The notes: generated by a model from the sequence alone, not told the origin. A DNA stretch of 7,302 nt from Chloroflexota bacterium (GCA_003648125.1 QMOE01000102.1:1-7302); one strand, 5' to 3'; shown: positions 1-6,508, numbered from the stretch's first letter. Made by a program: numbers and translations.

Positions 1-2586
1 CCCTATTTCGACACCCTCACCGAGACCCAAGTCGCCAGCGACCTGTCCGCTTACGACGTTCTCATCCTGCCGGCCATGCGCCTCGGCTACACCGACGAGG
101 TGGTTTCCGCGCTGGGCAGCGCCGGACTGGACGCTATCCGCGACTTTGTCGAGGGCGGCGGCTTTCTCTACGCCCAATCGAACGCGGCCTACATCGTCGA
201 GCAAGCCGGCCTGGTGGACGCAGGCACCGTTGACCTGAGCACCCGCGTTACCGATGGTGACAACGCCGGCCAACTGGGCATACTCCTACCCGACCACCCG
301 CTGGCCTTTTCCTGGCTGGCCGACGAGACCTACGTCCTCGACGAGCCGCTCATCACATCCACCGGCCAGTTGAGCGTCGTCGCCGCCTTTACCGACACAT
401 CCCAGCCCGGCTCGGTCGCCATCGGCGTCGCCACGACTGGCGACGGGCGGGTGGTGCTCTTTAACGGCCACCCCTCCGACGATATTGACTACCACCCGCA
501 GGTGCTCGACGCGCTGCTGTGGGCCAGCGCAGAGCGGGCCGGTATCTACGGCGACCTCTGCCAGCAGTACGACGACGTCGTGGGCTGCGATACCATCCCC
601 TCCTACGAGCCGGGCGTGCCCATCGCCATCACCACCACCTTCAAGAACTATTGGGATGGCCCGCTGACCGGCGTCGTCATCACCGAGACGCTGCACGAGG
701 GCTTTACCACCACCCAATCCTCCGTCTCGCCCGCGCCCGCCAGTTTCGTCGAAAACCCGGACGGCACGACGACCATCGTCTTTACACTGACCGAGGCACT
801 GCCCGGCGACACCCACTTTACCTACATCGCCTACACCAGCGCCCCTTCCGGCACGGCGCACAGCGCGCTGGTCAGCAGCGCCGAGGCGGACTATGTGGAC
901 GATTTCCGGCCCACTGAATACCACCCGGCCGGTCTGCCGCGTCACGTCACGCGCAACCAGCTATGGATCAACGCTCTGATGGCGGCCCGGCTGGTGGGCG
1001 ATAGAGACATCGAACTGGACGTCATCTACCCCCTGCCCGCCGAAGGCTACTACTTTGACCTGGCCCTGACGCTGGAGAACAAGGAGGAGACCGGGGCCAA
1101 CCACGTCATCATCACCGACGTCGTCGCGCTCCTCTCCCCCATCGTGGACGTGGACGACCAGCGCATCGTGCCGCGCGTCATCACCGATAGCTGGGGTATC
1201 AGCGACACCGACTCGCTCTCCGAGACGCTGTGGGCAATGAACGAGGTTTTCTTTTACGATACGCCCGTCGAAATCTACCCGCTGCCCACCCACATTGACG
1301 GCAACCCGACCATCACCACCTCCCTCTTTTACACCCTCCCCACCTGGGCAAGCGGCCCGCAACTGGTCTATACCTACACCGGCAACTTTACCACCACGCC
1401 CGGCCTGACCAACTCGGTCACCATCCCGCCAGAGTACGCCGCCTACATCACCGTCACCGCCGAGGGGGACATCCTGCTTCCCGCGCTGCGCATGGTGTGG
1501 GATTTTGACGACCTACCCGCCTACGACTACTTGGAACCGGCGACGCGCTATGGCCTCTTTAGCCACGATCTATTCAACCGCACCGTCTCCTTCGCCAGCG
1601 ACCCGGTCAGTCCCAGCCTGGTGCTAGCAGGCTCCGGCGGCTCCATCTACACCAACCTGGGCGGCCACCCCATCCCCTACCACGAATACCTCTCCCACGG
1701 CATCGTCCACATTCCCGAACCGCCGGAGCAATCCGTCGTGGCCTACCAAGACGTGTGGAGCCGCACGCAGCAAATGGAGCTACGTACCGTCTTTTATGAC
1801 GTGGTGCCTTTCCCGCCGCCCGAATTCCACGCCGTCGTCAATACCACCTTTGAGATGATGGCCGACCGCGATGGCGACGGGCGCGGCGAGACCCGCGTGC
1901 TCGAGTTCCCCGCCCGCGAGGGGGCCGACCTGACGCTCTACCTCAAATCCTGGTCCAACTTTGACCCCGCCATGCCGCCGCTGGAGAAGGACGAGACGCT
2001 CATCGCGCAGGGCATGTTCCGTGGACGCGGCTTTGAGCTACAACCAATGTACGACACCTGGGAGAATTCTTGGGCCGGCCTGCACCTGCAGGGCTATCTG
2101 ACCGACACCGACCTCGTGACCGTCGTCACTGTCCCGGCCTACGACTATCTCTACTTCCAACAATATCTGGAGAGCCAGCAGCGCGAGGGACTCGTCGTCA
2201 GCGCCACGCTGGGCGCATACCCCAATTTCCACCGCGAGGGGGTGATGAAGATTGACGACGGCGCCCGCTTCGTCTACCATCAGAAAGCGGCCGGCCCCAG
2301 CCGGTACGAGGTCTACGACGGCCACGTGCAGGCGGTCTTTGGCCTTTCCTCTGACGCGCGGATTCACAAAGCGGTAGCCCCGGTGCTGGTGGCGACCTTT
2401 GACGACCAGGTCTATCACCTGATGCGCATCGAGGACCCCTGGGATCCGCGTTGCACGGGCTGGGATCCGTTCATCAAATCCTACGGCTTTGGCGACACGG
2501 CAGCGACGGTCTACGTGGGCGGGCGGCACGGCACGGAACTGCTCTGGCCGCGCGTCGGCGCCGGCGGCGAGACCCAGATTCGCTGA
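1..2586 (+). CDS. Large secreted surface protein, N-terminal part: amidotransferase-like domain plus DUF11-like domains (5' partial, ends at in-frame TGA)
   Basis: The frame is open from base 1, so the true start lies upstream; the ATG at 76 falls inside a folded domain (YDVLILPAM just before it) and is not a credible start. Numbering codons from base 1, residues 1-176 resemble a class I glutamine-amidotransferase/ThuA-like fold: YDVLILPAM (18-26), EGGGFLYAQ (51-59), GHPSDD (156-161) and ALLWAS (171-176). No cysteine sits at the usual nucleophile elbow, so it is probably non-catalytic. C187 and C196 flank the domain junction and could form a disulfide. From about 198 onward the protein is Thr/Val-rich beta-sandwich of DUF11 character (ITTTFKNYWDGPLTGVVIT). 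A DxDxDG calcium-loop-like motif (DRDGDG) begins at residue 622. The low cysteine content and alternating beta pattern suggest an extracellular or S-layer/adhesin-like protein. The role is unknown. The frame ends at TGA 2584-2586, but the same frame continues with related sequence to 3891. Confidence 0.8.
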   Translation, partial: PYFDTLTETQVASDLSAYDVLILPAMRLGYTDEVVSALGSAGLDAIRDFVEGGGFLYAQSNAAYIVEQAGLVDAGTVDLSTRVTDGDNAGQLGILLPDHPLAFSWLADETYVLDEPLITSTGQLSVVAAFTDTSQPGSVAIGVATTGDGRVVLFNGHPSDDIDYHPQVLDALLWASAERAGIYGDLCQQYDDVVGCDTIPSYEPGVPIAITTTFKNYWDGPLTGVVITETLHEGFTTTQSSVSPAPASFVENPDGTTTIVFTLTEALPGDTHFTYIAYTSAPSGTAHSALVSSAEADYVDDFRPTEYHPAGLPRHVTRNQLWINALMAARLVGDRDIELDVIYPLPAEGYYFDLALTLENKEETGANHVIITDVVALLSPIVDVDDQRIVPRVITDSWGISDTDSLSETLWAMNEVFFYDTPVEIYPLPTHIDGNPTITTSLFYTLPTWASGPQLVYTYTGNFTTTPGLTNSVTIPPEYAAYITVTAEGDILLPALRMVWDFDDLPAYDYLEPATRYGLFSHDLFNRTVSFASDPVSPSLVLAGSGGSIYTNLGGHPIPYHEYLSHGIVHIPEPPEQSVVAYQDVWSRTQQMELRTVFYDVVPFPPPEFHAVVNTTFEMMADRDGDGRGETRVLEFPAREGADLTLYLKSWSNFDPAMPPLEKDETLIAQGMFRGRGFELQPMYDTWENSWAGLHLQGYLTDTDLVTVVTVPAYDYLYFQQYLESQQREGLVVSATLGAYPNFHREGVMKIDDGARFVYHQKAAGPSRYEVYDGHVQAVFGLSSDARIHKAVAPVLVATFDDQVYHLMRIEDPWDPRCTGWDPFIKSYGFGDTAATVYVGGRHGTELLWPRVGAGGETQIR
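2584..2586 (+). other. In-frame TGA interrupting the large surface-protein gene
   Basis: The codons before it read GGETQIR and those after it EIRNNQDGITLTN, which together look like the opening strands of one DUF11-type domain (compare TTTFKNYWDGPLTG near residue 205). The frame then stays open for 434 more codons. The residue at the stop would face inward in the beta alternation, so Trp (TGG to TGA) is plausible; Arg (CGA to TGA) is also a single transition away. It could be a real nonsense mutation, a sequencing or assembly error, or a read-through/recoded codon. The sequence alone does not decide. Confidence 0.85.
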
Positions 2587-2739
2587 GAGATCCGCAACAA
2601 CCAGGACGGCATCACGCTGACCAACCTGGTTATCATCCCTACCGCGCCGGCCGGCATCACCGTCACCGCGCGCCCAACCGTCGAGACGGAGGCCATCGAG
2701 CCGCTGTTCTTTGACTTTCCCTTCCTGCACCAGACCACC

Positions 2740-3891
2740 GTGCCCGACGGCTGGCGCACGGTCTGGTACTATGACGTGGAGGTCAGTCCAACCTTTACCG
2801 ACACCGGCAAGGTACACCAAATCACCTTCGCGGCGACCGCCGACGGGCTGCCCGGCGACTTTGAAATCCCGGCGGCGGAACTGGGCGTCGGCGCCCCCGG
2901 CGCGTGCATCAAGACGGTCTGGGGCCAGGCGACCGACCTGCAGCTGGAGGACGTGCTGCCGCCCTGGGCCGCGCCTGAGGAGGCCCGCCTGGCGAACGTC
3001 ACCGAGGCCGGCGACCTGGAAGACGCGCTCGGCGTTGGCGACGTGACCTCCGCCACGACCATCTTTGACGGCCTGCGGCCCGTCTCCTTCGTCACGGACA
3101 CGGTGGCCGATGGCACGCTCGTCTCCTTCACCCTGCCCGTCTCGGATACCTTCGACGCCACCCAGATGCCGTGGCTGGAAAATGGCGCTCGCTCCGGCGA
3201 GATGTACGTCGTCTTCAAATCCCACGCCGCGATTTCCGCCAGCGGCACGTCGGTCATCAACTATGGCCCGCTCATCACCTACACCGACCCCTTTGTCCAG
3301 GTCTACACCGACACGGGCAACATCCAGACGGTGGAGGTGCACGGCGCGGCGCTGGTGGTCACGTACACCGTGAACGGCATCACAGATACGACCAGCGGCG
3401 AGCACGTCAACGGCGTGGTGCGGGACGCGCTCAACCAGGCCGAGGTGACGGTGGACCTGTTCAACCAGGGTGACTATATCGCCAAGCAGGGGCGCATCAC
3501 CATTACCTTCGCCTCCGGCGTGACCCTGACCGCCAGCACCGTCCCCACAGCGGCGCAGGGCGCGGATTGGGCGGCCTTTGATTTGCCCGACGTCCCACCC
3601 GGCTGGCGGGCGCAGATCGGCCTGCTGATCGAGTTCACGCCCGACGATACAGGGCCGTGGGTGGCCGGGCCGCTGGCTCCGCCCGACTCGTACCGCGTCA
3701 TTGCCTACACCGACGGGCGATACATCCACGAGTTCCCCTTTGCGGGCGTCAGTACGCGCCAGGTGGTCGTCGAAGGGCGGCTGGCGGGGCCGCTGGAGCT
3801 TGGACCGGCCACGCACCACAGCTATATCTACCTGCCGCTGGTGATGCGCGACTATACCGCCCCCTGGTGGCCCACGTCACCCGGCAACTAG
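2740..3891 (+). CDS. Continuation of the large surface protein: DUF11-like domains and YLPLVMR C-terminal tail
   Basis: This is the same reading frame as the upstream part; it is open from 2587, immediately after the TGA. The coordinates given start at the first standard start codon, GTG 2740. That GTG has no Shine-Dalgarno sequence and falls mid-domain, so independent initiation is doubtful and the segment is best read as the C-terminal third of one protein. It is Thr/Val/Asp-rich beta sequence with recognisable DUF11-like strands (EVTVDLFNQGDYIAKQG, then ITITFASGVTLT). The protein ends about a dozen residues after the tail YIYLPLVMRDY (3823-3855), a motif I recall at the C-termini of many secreted Chloroflexota proteins and which may be a sorting or anchoring signal. 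The stop is TAG at 3889-3891. If the TGA is a true stop, this part is a pseudogene fragment and the tail is lost from the product. Confidence 0.7.
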   Translation: MPDGWRTVWYYDVEVSPTFTDTGKVHQITFAATADGLPGDFEIPAAELGVGAPGACIKTVWGQATDLQLEDVLPPWAAPEEARLANVTEAGDLEDALGVGDVTSATTIFDGLRPVSFVTDTVADGTLVSFTLPVSDTFDATQMPWLENGARSGEMYVVFKSHAAISASGTSVINYGPLITYTDPFVQVYTDTGNIQTVEVHGAALVVTYTVNGITDTTSGEHVNGVVRDALNQAEVTVDLFNQGDYIAKQGRITITFASGVTLTASTVPTAAQGADWAAFDLPDVPPGWRAQIGLLIEFTPDDTGPWVAGPLAPPDSYRVIAYTDGRYIHEFPFAGVSTRQVVVEGRLAGPLELGPATHHSYIYLPLVMRDYTAPWWPTSPGN

Positions 3892-3895
3892 AGAC

Positions 3896-3978
3896 AAAAA
3901 AAGACCCGACAGGCAACTTGTCAATTGTAGGTCACGCTTGAAGCGTGACCTACAGTTTTCGGAGACCTGTCGGGTCTT
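3896..3978 (-). terminator. Rho-independent-type terminator for the minus-strand aldolase gene, with a second hairpin in its loop
   Basis: Arms AAGACCCGACAGG (3901-3913) and CCTGTCGGGTCTT (3966-3978) are perfect 13-bp complements. Read on the minus strand, the stem is followed by a run of seven T (complement of A 3896-3902), the classic intrinsic-terminator arrangement, downstream of the aldolase stop. The 52-nt loop is unusually long but itself contains a perfect hairpin (3926-3954), which would bring the outer arms together. On the plus strand the outer stem has only a weak T tail, although the inner hairpin is followed by TTTT (3956-3959) and could help end the large surface-protein transcript. 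Each outer arm is also itself nearly palindromic (GACCYGWCRGG). Confidence 0.65.
3922..3958. repeat. Palindromic repeat, copy 1 (37-bp direct repeat with hairpin core)
   Basis: It begins with the palindrome CAATTG. Its core arms, GTAGGTCACGCTT (3927-3939) and AAGCGTGACCTAC (3941-3953), are perfect complements around a single G at 3940, and T3926/A3954 add one more pair. It matches copy 2 (3982-4018) at 32 of 37 positions by my count, with an exact offset of 60 bp. The element lies in the loop of the terminator stem. This resembles a REP-type extragenic palindrome. Confidence 0.8.
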
Positions 3979-3981
3979 GAG

Positions 3982-4018
3982 CAATTGCGAGTCACGCTTC
4001 AAGCGTGACCTACGGTTT
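3982..4018. repeat. Palindromic repeat, copy 2, overlapping the aldolase stop codon
   Basis: It begins with CAATTG, within GCAATTGC. Arms GTCACGCTT (3991-3999) and AAGCGTGAC (4001-4009) pair around C4000. Compared with copy 1, the differences are at 3988-3990, 4000 and 4014. The left arm has decayed (CGA in place of TAG), so the hairpin is shorter than in copy 1. Its right end, CCTAC plus GGTTT, lies inside the minus-strand aldolase gene and supplies that gene's TAG stop (4010-4012). Confidence 0.8.
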
Positions 4019-4960
4019 GACGGCGGTCCGCACCTCATCGAGACGCCCGGCCGAGCCGAGCAGTTCGTTCCGGCTGGCGATGAACTTGGCGTACTCTTCC
4101 ATATACACCTTGCCCGGCTTGCGGAAATCGAATACCTCCGGATGATCGCGGAAGAACTCGCGGTGGACGCGAGTCCAAACGAGCCGCCCGTCGGTATCAA
4201 TGTTGATCTTGCACACTCCCAGCCTGGCAGCCGGCAAGTACTGCGTGGGATCAACTCCTCTGGCCCCCTTGAGCGCGCCGCCTGCCGCATTGATGCGCTC
4301 GACCTCCTCCTGCGGCACAGAAGAGGAGCCATGCATCACCAGGGGAAAGCCCGGCACAAGCTCCCGGATAGCCTTCACAATCTCAAAGTGCAACGACTGA
4401 CTGCCCGAGAACTTGAACGCGCCGTGACTGGTGCCGATGGCGCAGGCTAGACTGTCGCAGCCGGTACGCTCGATGAACTCGGCCGCCTGCTTGGGATCAG
4501 TCAGGTGAACGTGCTCCTCGTCCACACTGATGTCCTCCTCGACGCCGCCCAACTGTCCCAACTCGGCCTCGACGCTGATCTCTCTGGCGTGCGCCCGCTC
4601 GACCACGCGCTTTGTGATCGCCACGTTCTCCTCGAAGGGAAAACTGCTGGCATCAATCATCACCGAGGAATAGAACCCAGATGCGATGCAATCGTAGCAG
4701 GCATCCTCGTCGCCGTGATCGAGATGCACGGCAAAGATGGCTTCCGGGAAAACCTCGTCGGCGGCGCGGATCATGCCTTCGAGCATCCTCTTATCCGTGT
4801 ACTTGCGCGCCCCCCGGGAAATCTGGATGATGAACGGAGCCTGAGACTGCACGTTTCCCCGGAAAAGCCCTATCGTCTGCTCGGCGTTGTTGATGTTATA
4901 CGCGCCGATGGCATACTTGCCATAAGCCTGCGCAAACAACTGTTTAGTAGTAACAATCAT
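4010..4960 (-). CDS. fba: Class II (zinc-dependent) fructose-1,6-bisphosphate aldolase
   Basis: This 316-residue protein would cleave fructose 1,6-bisphosphate to glyceraldehyde-3-phosphate and dihydroxyacetone phosphate (reversible, cytoplasmic, glycolysis/gluconeogenesis). Class II landmarks are all in order: N-terminal GAYNINN (19-25); HLDHG (79-83) with the catalytic Asp81 and zinc-ligand His82; MIDASSFPFEENV (101-113); VEAELGQLGGVEED (130-143) with Glu133; GTSHGAFKF (176-184) with zinc His179; MHGSSSVP (209-216) with zinc His210; and the phosphate-binding segment KINIDTDGRL (251-260), with Gly where Leu is common. It most resembles the GatY/KbaY/Fba type IIB group, so a tagatose-bisphosphate substrate cannot be excluded, though the segment after 227 (KGARGVDPTQYLP) looks like standard Fba. 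The start is fixed by a strong Shine-Dalgarno. It lies 54 bp downstream of the LysM-PA14 gene on the same strand. A weak -10-like TAGAAT (complement of 4990-4995) in the gap hints at its own promoter. The stop is TAG, inside a repeat. Confidence 0.95.
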   Translation of the reverse strand: MIVTTKQLFAQAYGKYAIGAYNINNAEQTIGLFRGNVQSQAPFIIQISRGARKYTDKRMLEGMIRAADEVFPEAIFAVHLDHGDEDACYDCIASGFYSSVMIDASSFPFEENVAITKRVVERAHAREISVEAELGQLGGVEEDISVDEEHVHLTDPKQAAEFIERTGCDSLACAIGTSHGAFKFSGSQSLHFEIVKAIRELVPGFPLVMHGSSSVPQEEVERINAAGGALKGARGVDPTQYLPAARLGVCKINIDTDGRLVWTRVHREFFRDHPEVFDFRKPGKVYMEEYAKFIASRNELLGSAGRLDEVRTAVKP

Positions 4961-4964
4961 ATCT

Positions 4965-4970
4965 ACCTCC
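4965..4970 (-). promoter_or_regulatory. Ribosome binding site of the aldolase gene
   Basis: On the minus strand the bases before the ATG read AGGAGGTAGATATG: a full GGAGGT core 4 nt from the start codon. This supports the ATG at 4958-4960 as the true start. Confidence 0.85.
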
Positions 4971-5014
4971 TAGAGTTATTGATGACGCTATTCTACCACA
5001 ATGCCCAAGATTAA

Positions 5015-6298
5015 CTAATCCGCCTCACGCCACCAGACATAGATCAGCGCATTACCCCCCTCCTCATAGTACTCGACCTTGACCTCGTGGTCGCCGGTCT
5101 CGACCTGGTACTCGCCACAATAGGCGACGCCGTTGTTCGGATGCCACTCGTCCAAGACACGATGTCCATCTACCCAGATGCGCGCTCCGTCATCGCTCAT
5201 GGCGCAGAAAAGATAATCGCCCGCCTCCAGGTGCGCCGTCGTCGTCCAGCGGATCGAGAAAAAGTCGGGGGGCATCCCTGGCATCGGGCGGTCGGCGCCC
5301 CACTCAGCCCCAATCCAGGGGTCGTAACGGGTCGTGAACGGAGGCTCCTGCAGGTCAATGTTGTTATAGTACTGGCCGAACCAGCCTGCGCTTGGCGCTG
5401 GCGTGCCGGTCGGAGTAGGCGTAGGTGAAGGGCCAGGAGTTGAGGTCGGGCCTGGGGTTGGCGTCGCTCCTGAGATTTTCACCCACCAAAAGTAGACGCG
5501 GGCCACCTGGATGCGATCATAGTACTCTACCTTGATATCGTGATCGCCGGCTGTGAGTGCGCGATCCGCTGTGTAGAGACGCAGCCCACCGTCGCGCCAG
5601 CCGTTGATGATGCGCTCGCCGTCCACGTAAACTCGCACGCCGTCGTCCACCCTGGCGTAGAAGCGATAGGTGCCCTCGTCAAAGTGAAAATCGCCAGTCC
5701 ACCGCACAGAGAAAGAATTTGTAGGCATCCCGCCCGCCGGCGGCCCCCAACCCCAATTAAAGTTGATAGCCTCGTCCTCGCGCGTCGCATAGGCCGATCC
5801 AGTTAGCGTGATGTTGTCGAAATACTCGCCAGACCAGGATCCGGGGAACGCGATCGGCTGAGAGGGCTGAGGCGTAGATATCGGTGGAGACACGGGCGGC
5901 GCAGCCCCAGGGATAGTGAGCCGCTGGCCCACGTAAATATGGTTAAGATTGGTAATGCCGTTGGCGCGCGCGATGGTCCAGGCATCCACCCCATAGCGCA
6001 GCGCGATGCGTATCAACATATCCCCAGGCCGCACTATGTGGACAGTGGCGACAGGCCGGCCCTGGGGAATAACGAGTCGCTGTCCTGCATAGATGCGATT
6101 GGGGTTGATGATGCCGTTGGCGCTGGCAATAGTCCACATATTCACCCCATAGCGGCGCGCGATACTGTACAACGTCTCTCCGCGCTGCACAACGTGGACA
6201 ACACTGCCCCCCTGCGGTACCGCCGATACCGGCACAACGCCAACGAGAAGCACCAACGTCACTATCACCAACACAATCGTGAATCGTTTCGTACGCAT
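5015..6298 (-). CDS. Secreted LysM-LysM-PA14-PA14 protein
   Basis: The protein has 427 residues. A signal peptide covers 1-26 (MRTKR, hydrophobic core, cleavage probably after VSA). Two LysM domains follow at about 34-78 and 86-130, each with the pattern VxxGxxLxxIAxRYGV...WTIAxANGI...I(Y)xGQRLxIP; they are close copies of each other and should bind peptidoglycan or another N-acetylglucosamine glycan. A Pro-rich spacer (131-150) leads to a PA14 domain (about 152-274, with GEYFDN, VRWTGDF, YARVDDGVRVYVDG, KVEYYD). A Pro/Thr/Gly linker (277-304) and a second PA14 domain (305-424, with GQYYNN, IRWTTT, SDDGARIWVDG, KVEYYEEGG) complete it. C365 and C394 in the second PA14 could form a disulfide. 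PA14 domains usually bind carbohydrate. No catalytic domain is seen, so the likely role is to link a glycan ligand to the cell wall. The start is supported by a strong Shine-Dalgarno and a consensus promoter upstream. The stop is TAG. Confidence 0.93.
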   Translation of the reverse strand: MRTKRFTIVLVIVTLVLLVGVVPVSAVPQGGSVVHVVQRGETLYSIARRYGVNMWTIASANGIINPNRIYAGQRLVIPQGRPVATVHIVRPGDMLIRIALRYGVDAWTIARANGITNLNHIYVGQRLTIPGAAPPVSPPISTPQPSQPIAFPGSWSGEYFDNITLTGSAYATREDEAINFNWGWGPPAGGMPTNSFSVRWTGDFHFDEGTYRFYARVDDGVRVYVDGERIINGWRDGGLRLYTADRALTAGDHDIKVEYYDRIQVARVYFWWVKISGATPTPGPTSTPGPSPTPTPTGTPAPSAGWFGQYYNNIDLQEPPFTTRYDPWIGAEWGADRPMPGMPPDFFSIRWTTTAHLEAGDYLFCAMSDDGARIWVDGHRVLDEWHPNNGVAYCGEYQVETGDHEVKVEYYEEGGNALIYVWWREAD

Positions 6299-6303
6299 TT
6301 TGC

Positions 6304-6311
6304 ACCTCCTT
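6304..6311 (-). promoter_or_regulatory. Ribosome binding site of the LysM-PA14 gene
   Basis: On the minus strand, AAGGAGGT is followed by GCAAA and then ATG: an almost perfect anti-16S match at 5-nt spacing, which fixes the start at 6298. Confidence 0.88.
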
Positions 6312-6347
6312 GTTCAAATAGTTGACCAGCGGATACAGGAGTGTTAT

Positions 6348-6359
6348 ACTGCCAGCAGT
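6348..6359. promoter_or_regulatory. Short dyad at the predicted transcription start (possible operator)
   Basis: ACTGC and GCAGT flank a 2-nt centre, giving a 12-bp inverted repeat. It lies 4-15 nt downstream of the -10 box of the LysM-gene promoter and so overlaps the expected +1. It could be a repressor site or a small 5'-UTR hairpin, but a dyad this short can occur by chance. Confidence 0.3.
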
Positions 6360-6362
6360 CTT

Positions 6363-6392
6363 ATTATACCGTCGTTTCAACCTCCCTGTCAA
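6363..6392 (-). promoter_or_regulatory. Sigma-70-type promoter for the LysM-PA14 gene (and possibly fba)
   Basis: On the minus strand, a perfect TTGACA (complement of 6387-6392) is followed by 18 nt and a perfect TATAAT (complement of 6363-6368). Transcription should start near 6356, leaving a 5' UTR of about 57 nt that contains the strong ribosome binding site. Both hexamers match the housekeeping consensus exactly, so a strong, largely constitutive promoter is expected unless repressed. Confidence 0.85.
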
Positions 6393-6436
6393 GGGAAAAA
6401 CCTATCATGGGTGCGCATCATTTTCTTGCGCGCCAC

Positions 6437-6508
6437 GGAGCGCGGTCATTGGAGTCGTAGGGGCGAGGCAGTGCCTCGCCCCTACTCGGCGGGGGACGCC
6501 CGCGCTCC
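6437..6508. repeat. Nested palindromic element (REP-like hairpin inside an outer inverted repeat)
   Basis: The inner arms, GTAGGGGCGAGGCA (6457-6470) and TGCCTCGCCCCTAC (6472-6485), are perfect 14-bp complements around G6471, giving a 13-bp stem with a 3-nt loop. The outer arms, GGAGCGCGG (6437-6445) and CCGCGCTCC (6500-6508), are a second perfect 9-bp inverted repeat. The whole can form a two-level hairpin or cruciform. No T tract follows on either strand, so it is not an obvious intrinsic terminator. It lies in the divergent region between the LysM promoter and the ftsW/rodA-type gene. The rest of 6299-6573 holds the promoter and UTR described separately and no gene I can support. Confidence 0.8.

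Noticed and set aside
2599..2631. A stem (AACCAGG / CCTGGTT) shortly after the in-frame TGA, considered as a SECIS element for selenocysteine
   Set aside because: It has only 7 bp with a 19-nt loop, no SECIS-like apical loop, and the host protein is a structural beta-sandwich where selenocysteine would be unexpected.
2038..3819. A 593-codon open frame on the minus strand opposite the large surface-protein gene
   Set aside because: Its protein is Arg/Gly/Asp/Val-rich low-quality sequence with no recognisable domain, as expected opposite a GC-rich, codon-biased gene. The plus-strand frame has clear beta-domain character across the same span.
3922..4018. Two palindromic direct repeats with a ~23-nt interval, considered as a minimal CRISPR array
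   Set aside because: There are only two copies, the interval is part of an inverted repeat rather than a unique spacer, one copy overlaps a coding end, and no cas gene is present.
3938..4450. A 170-codon plus-strand frame opposite the aldolase gene
   Set aside because: It is antisense to a gene with every class II aldolase motif intact and begins inside the repeat array.
6437..6508. The nested palindrome considered as an intrinsic terminator or an insertion-sequence end pair
   Set aside because: There is no T tract on either strand, it lies between divergent genes where no transcript needs ending, and there is no transposase or visible target-site duplication.
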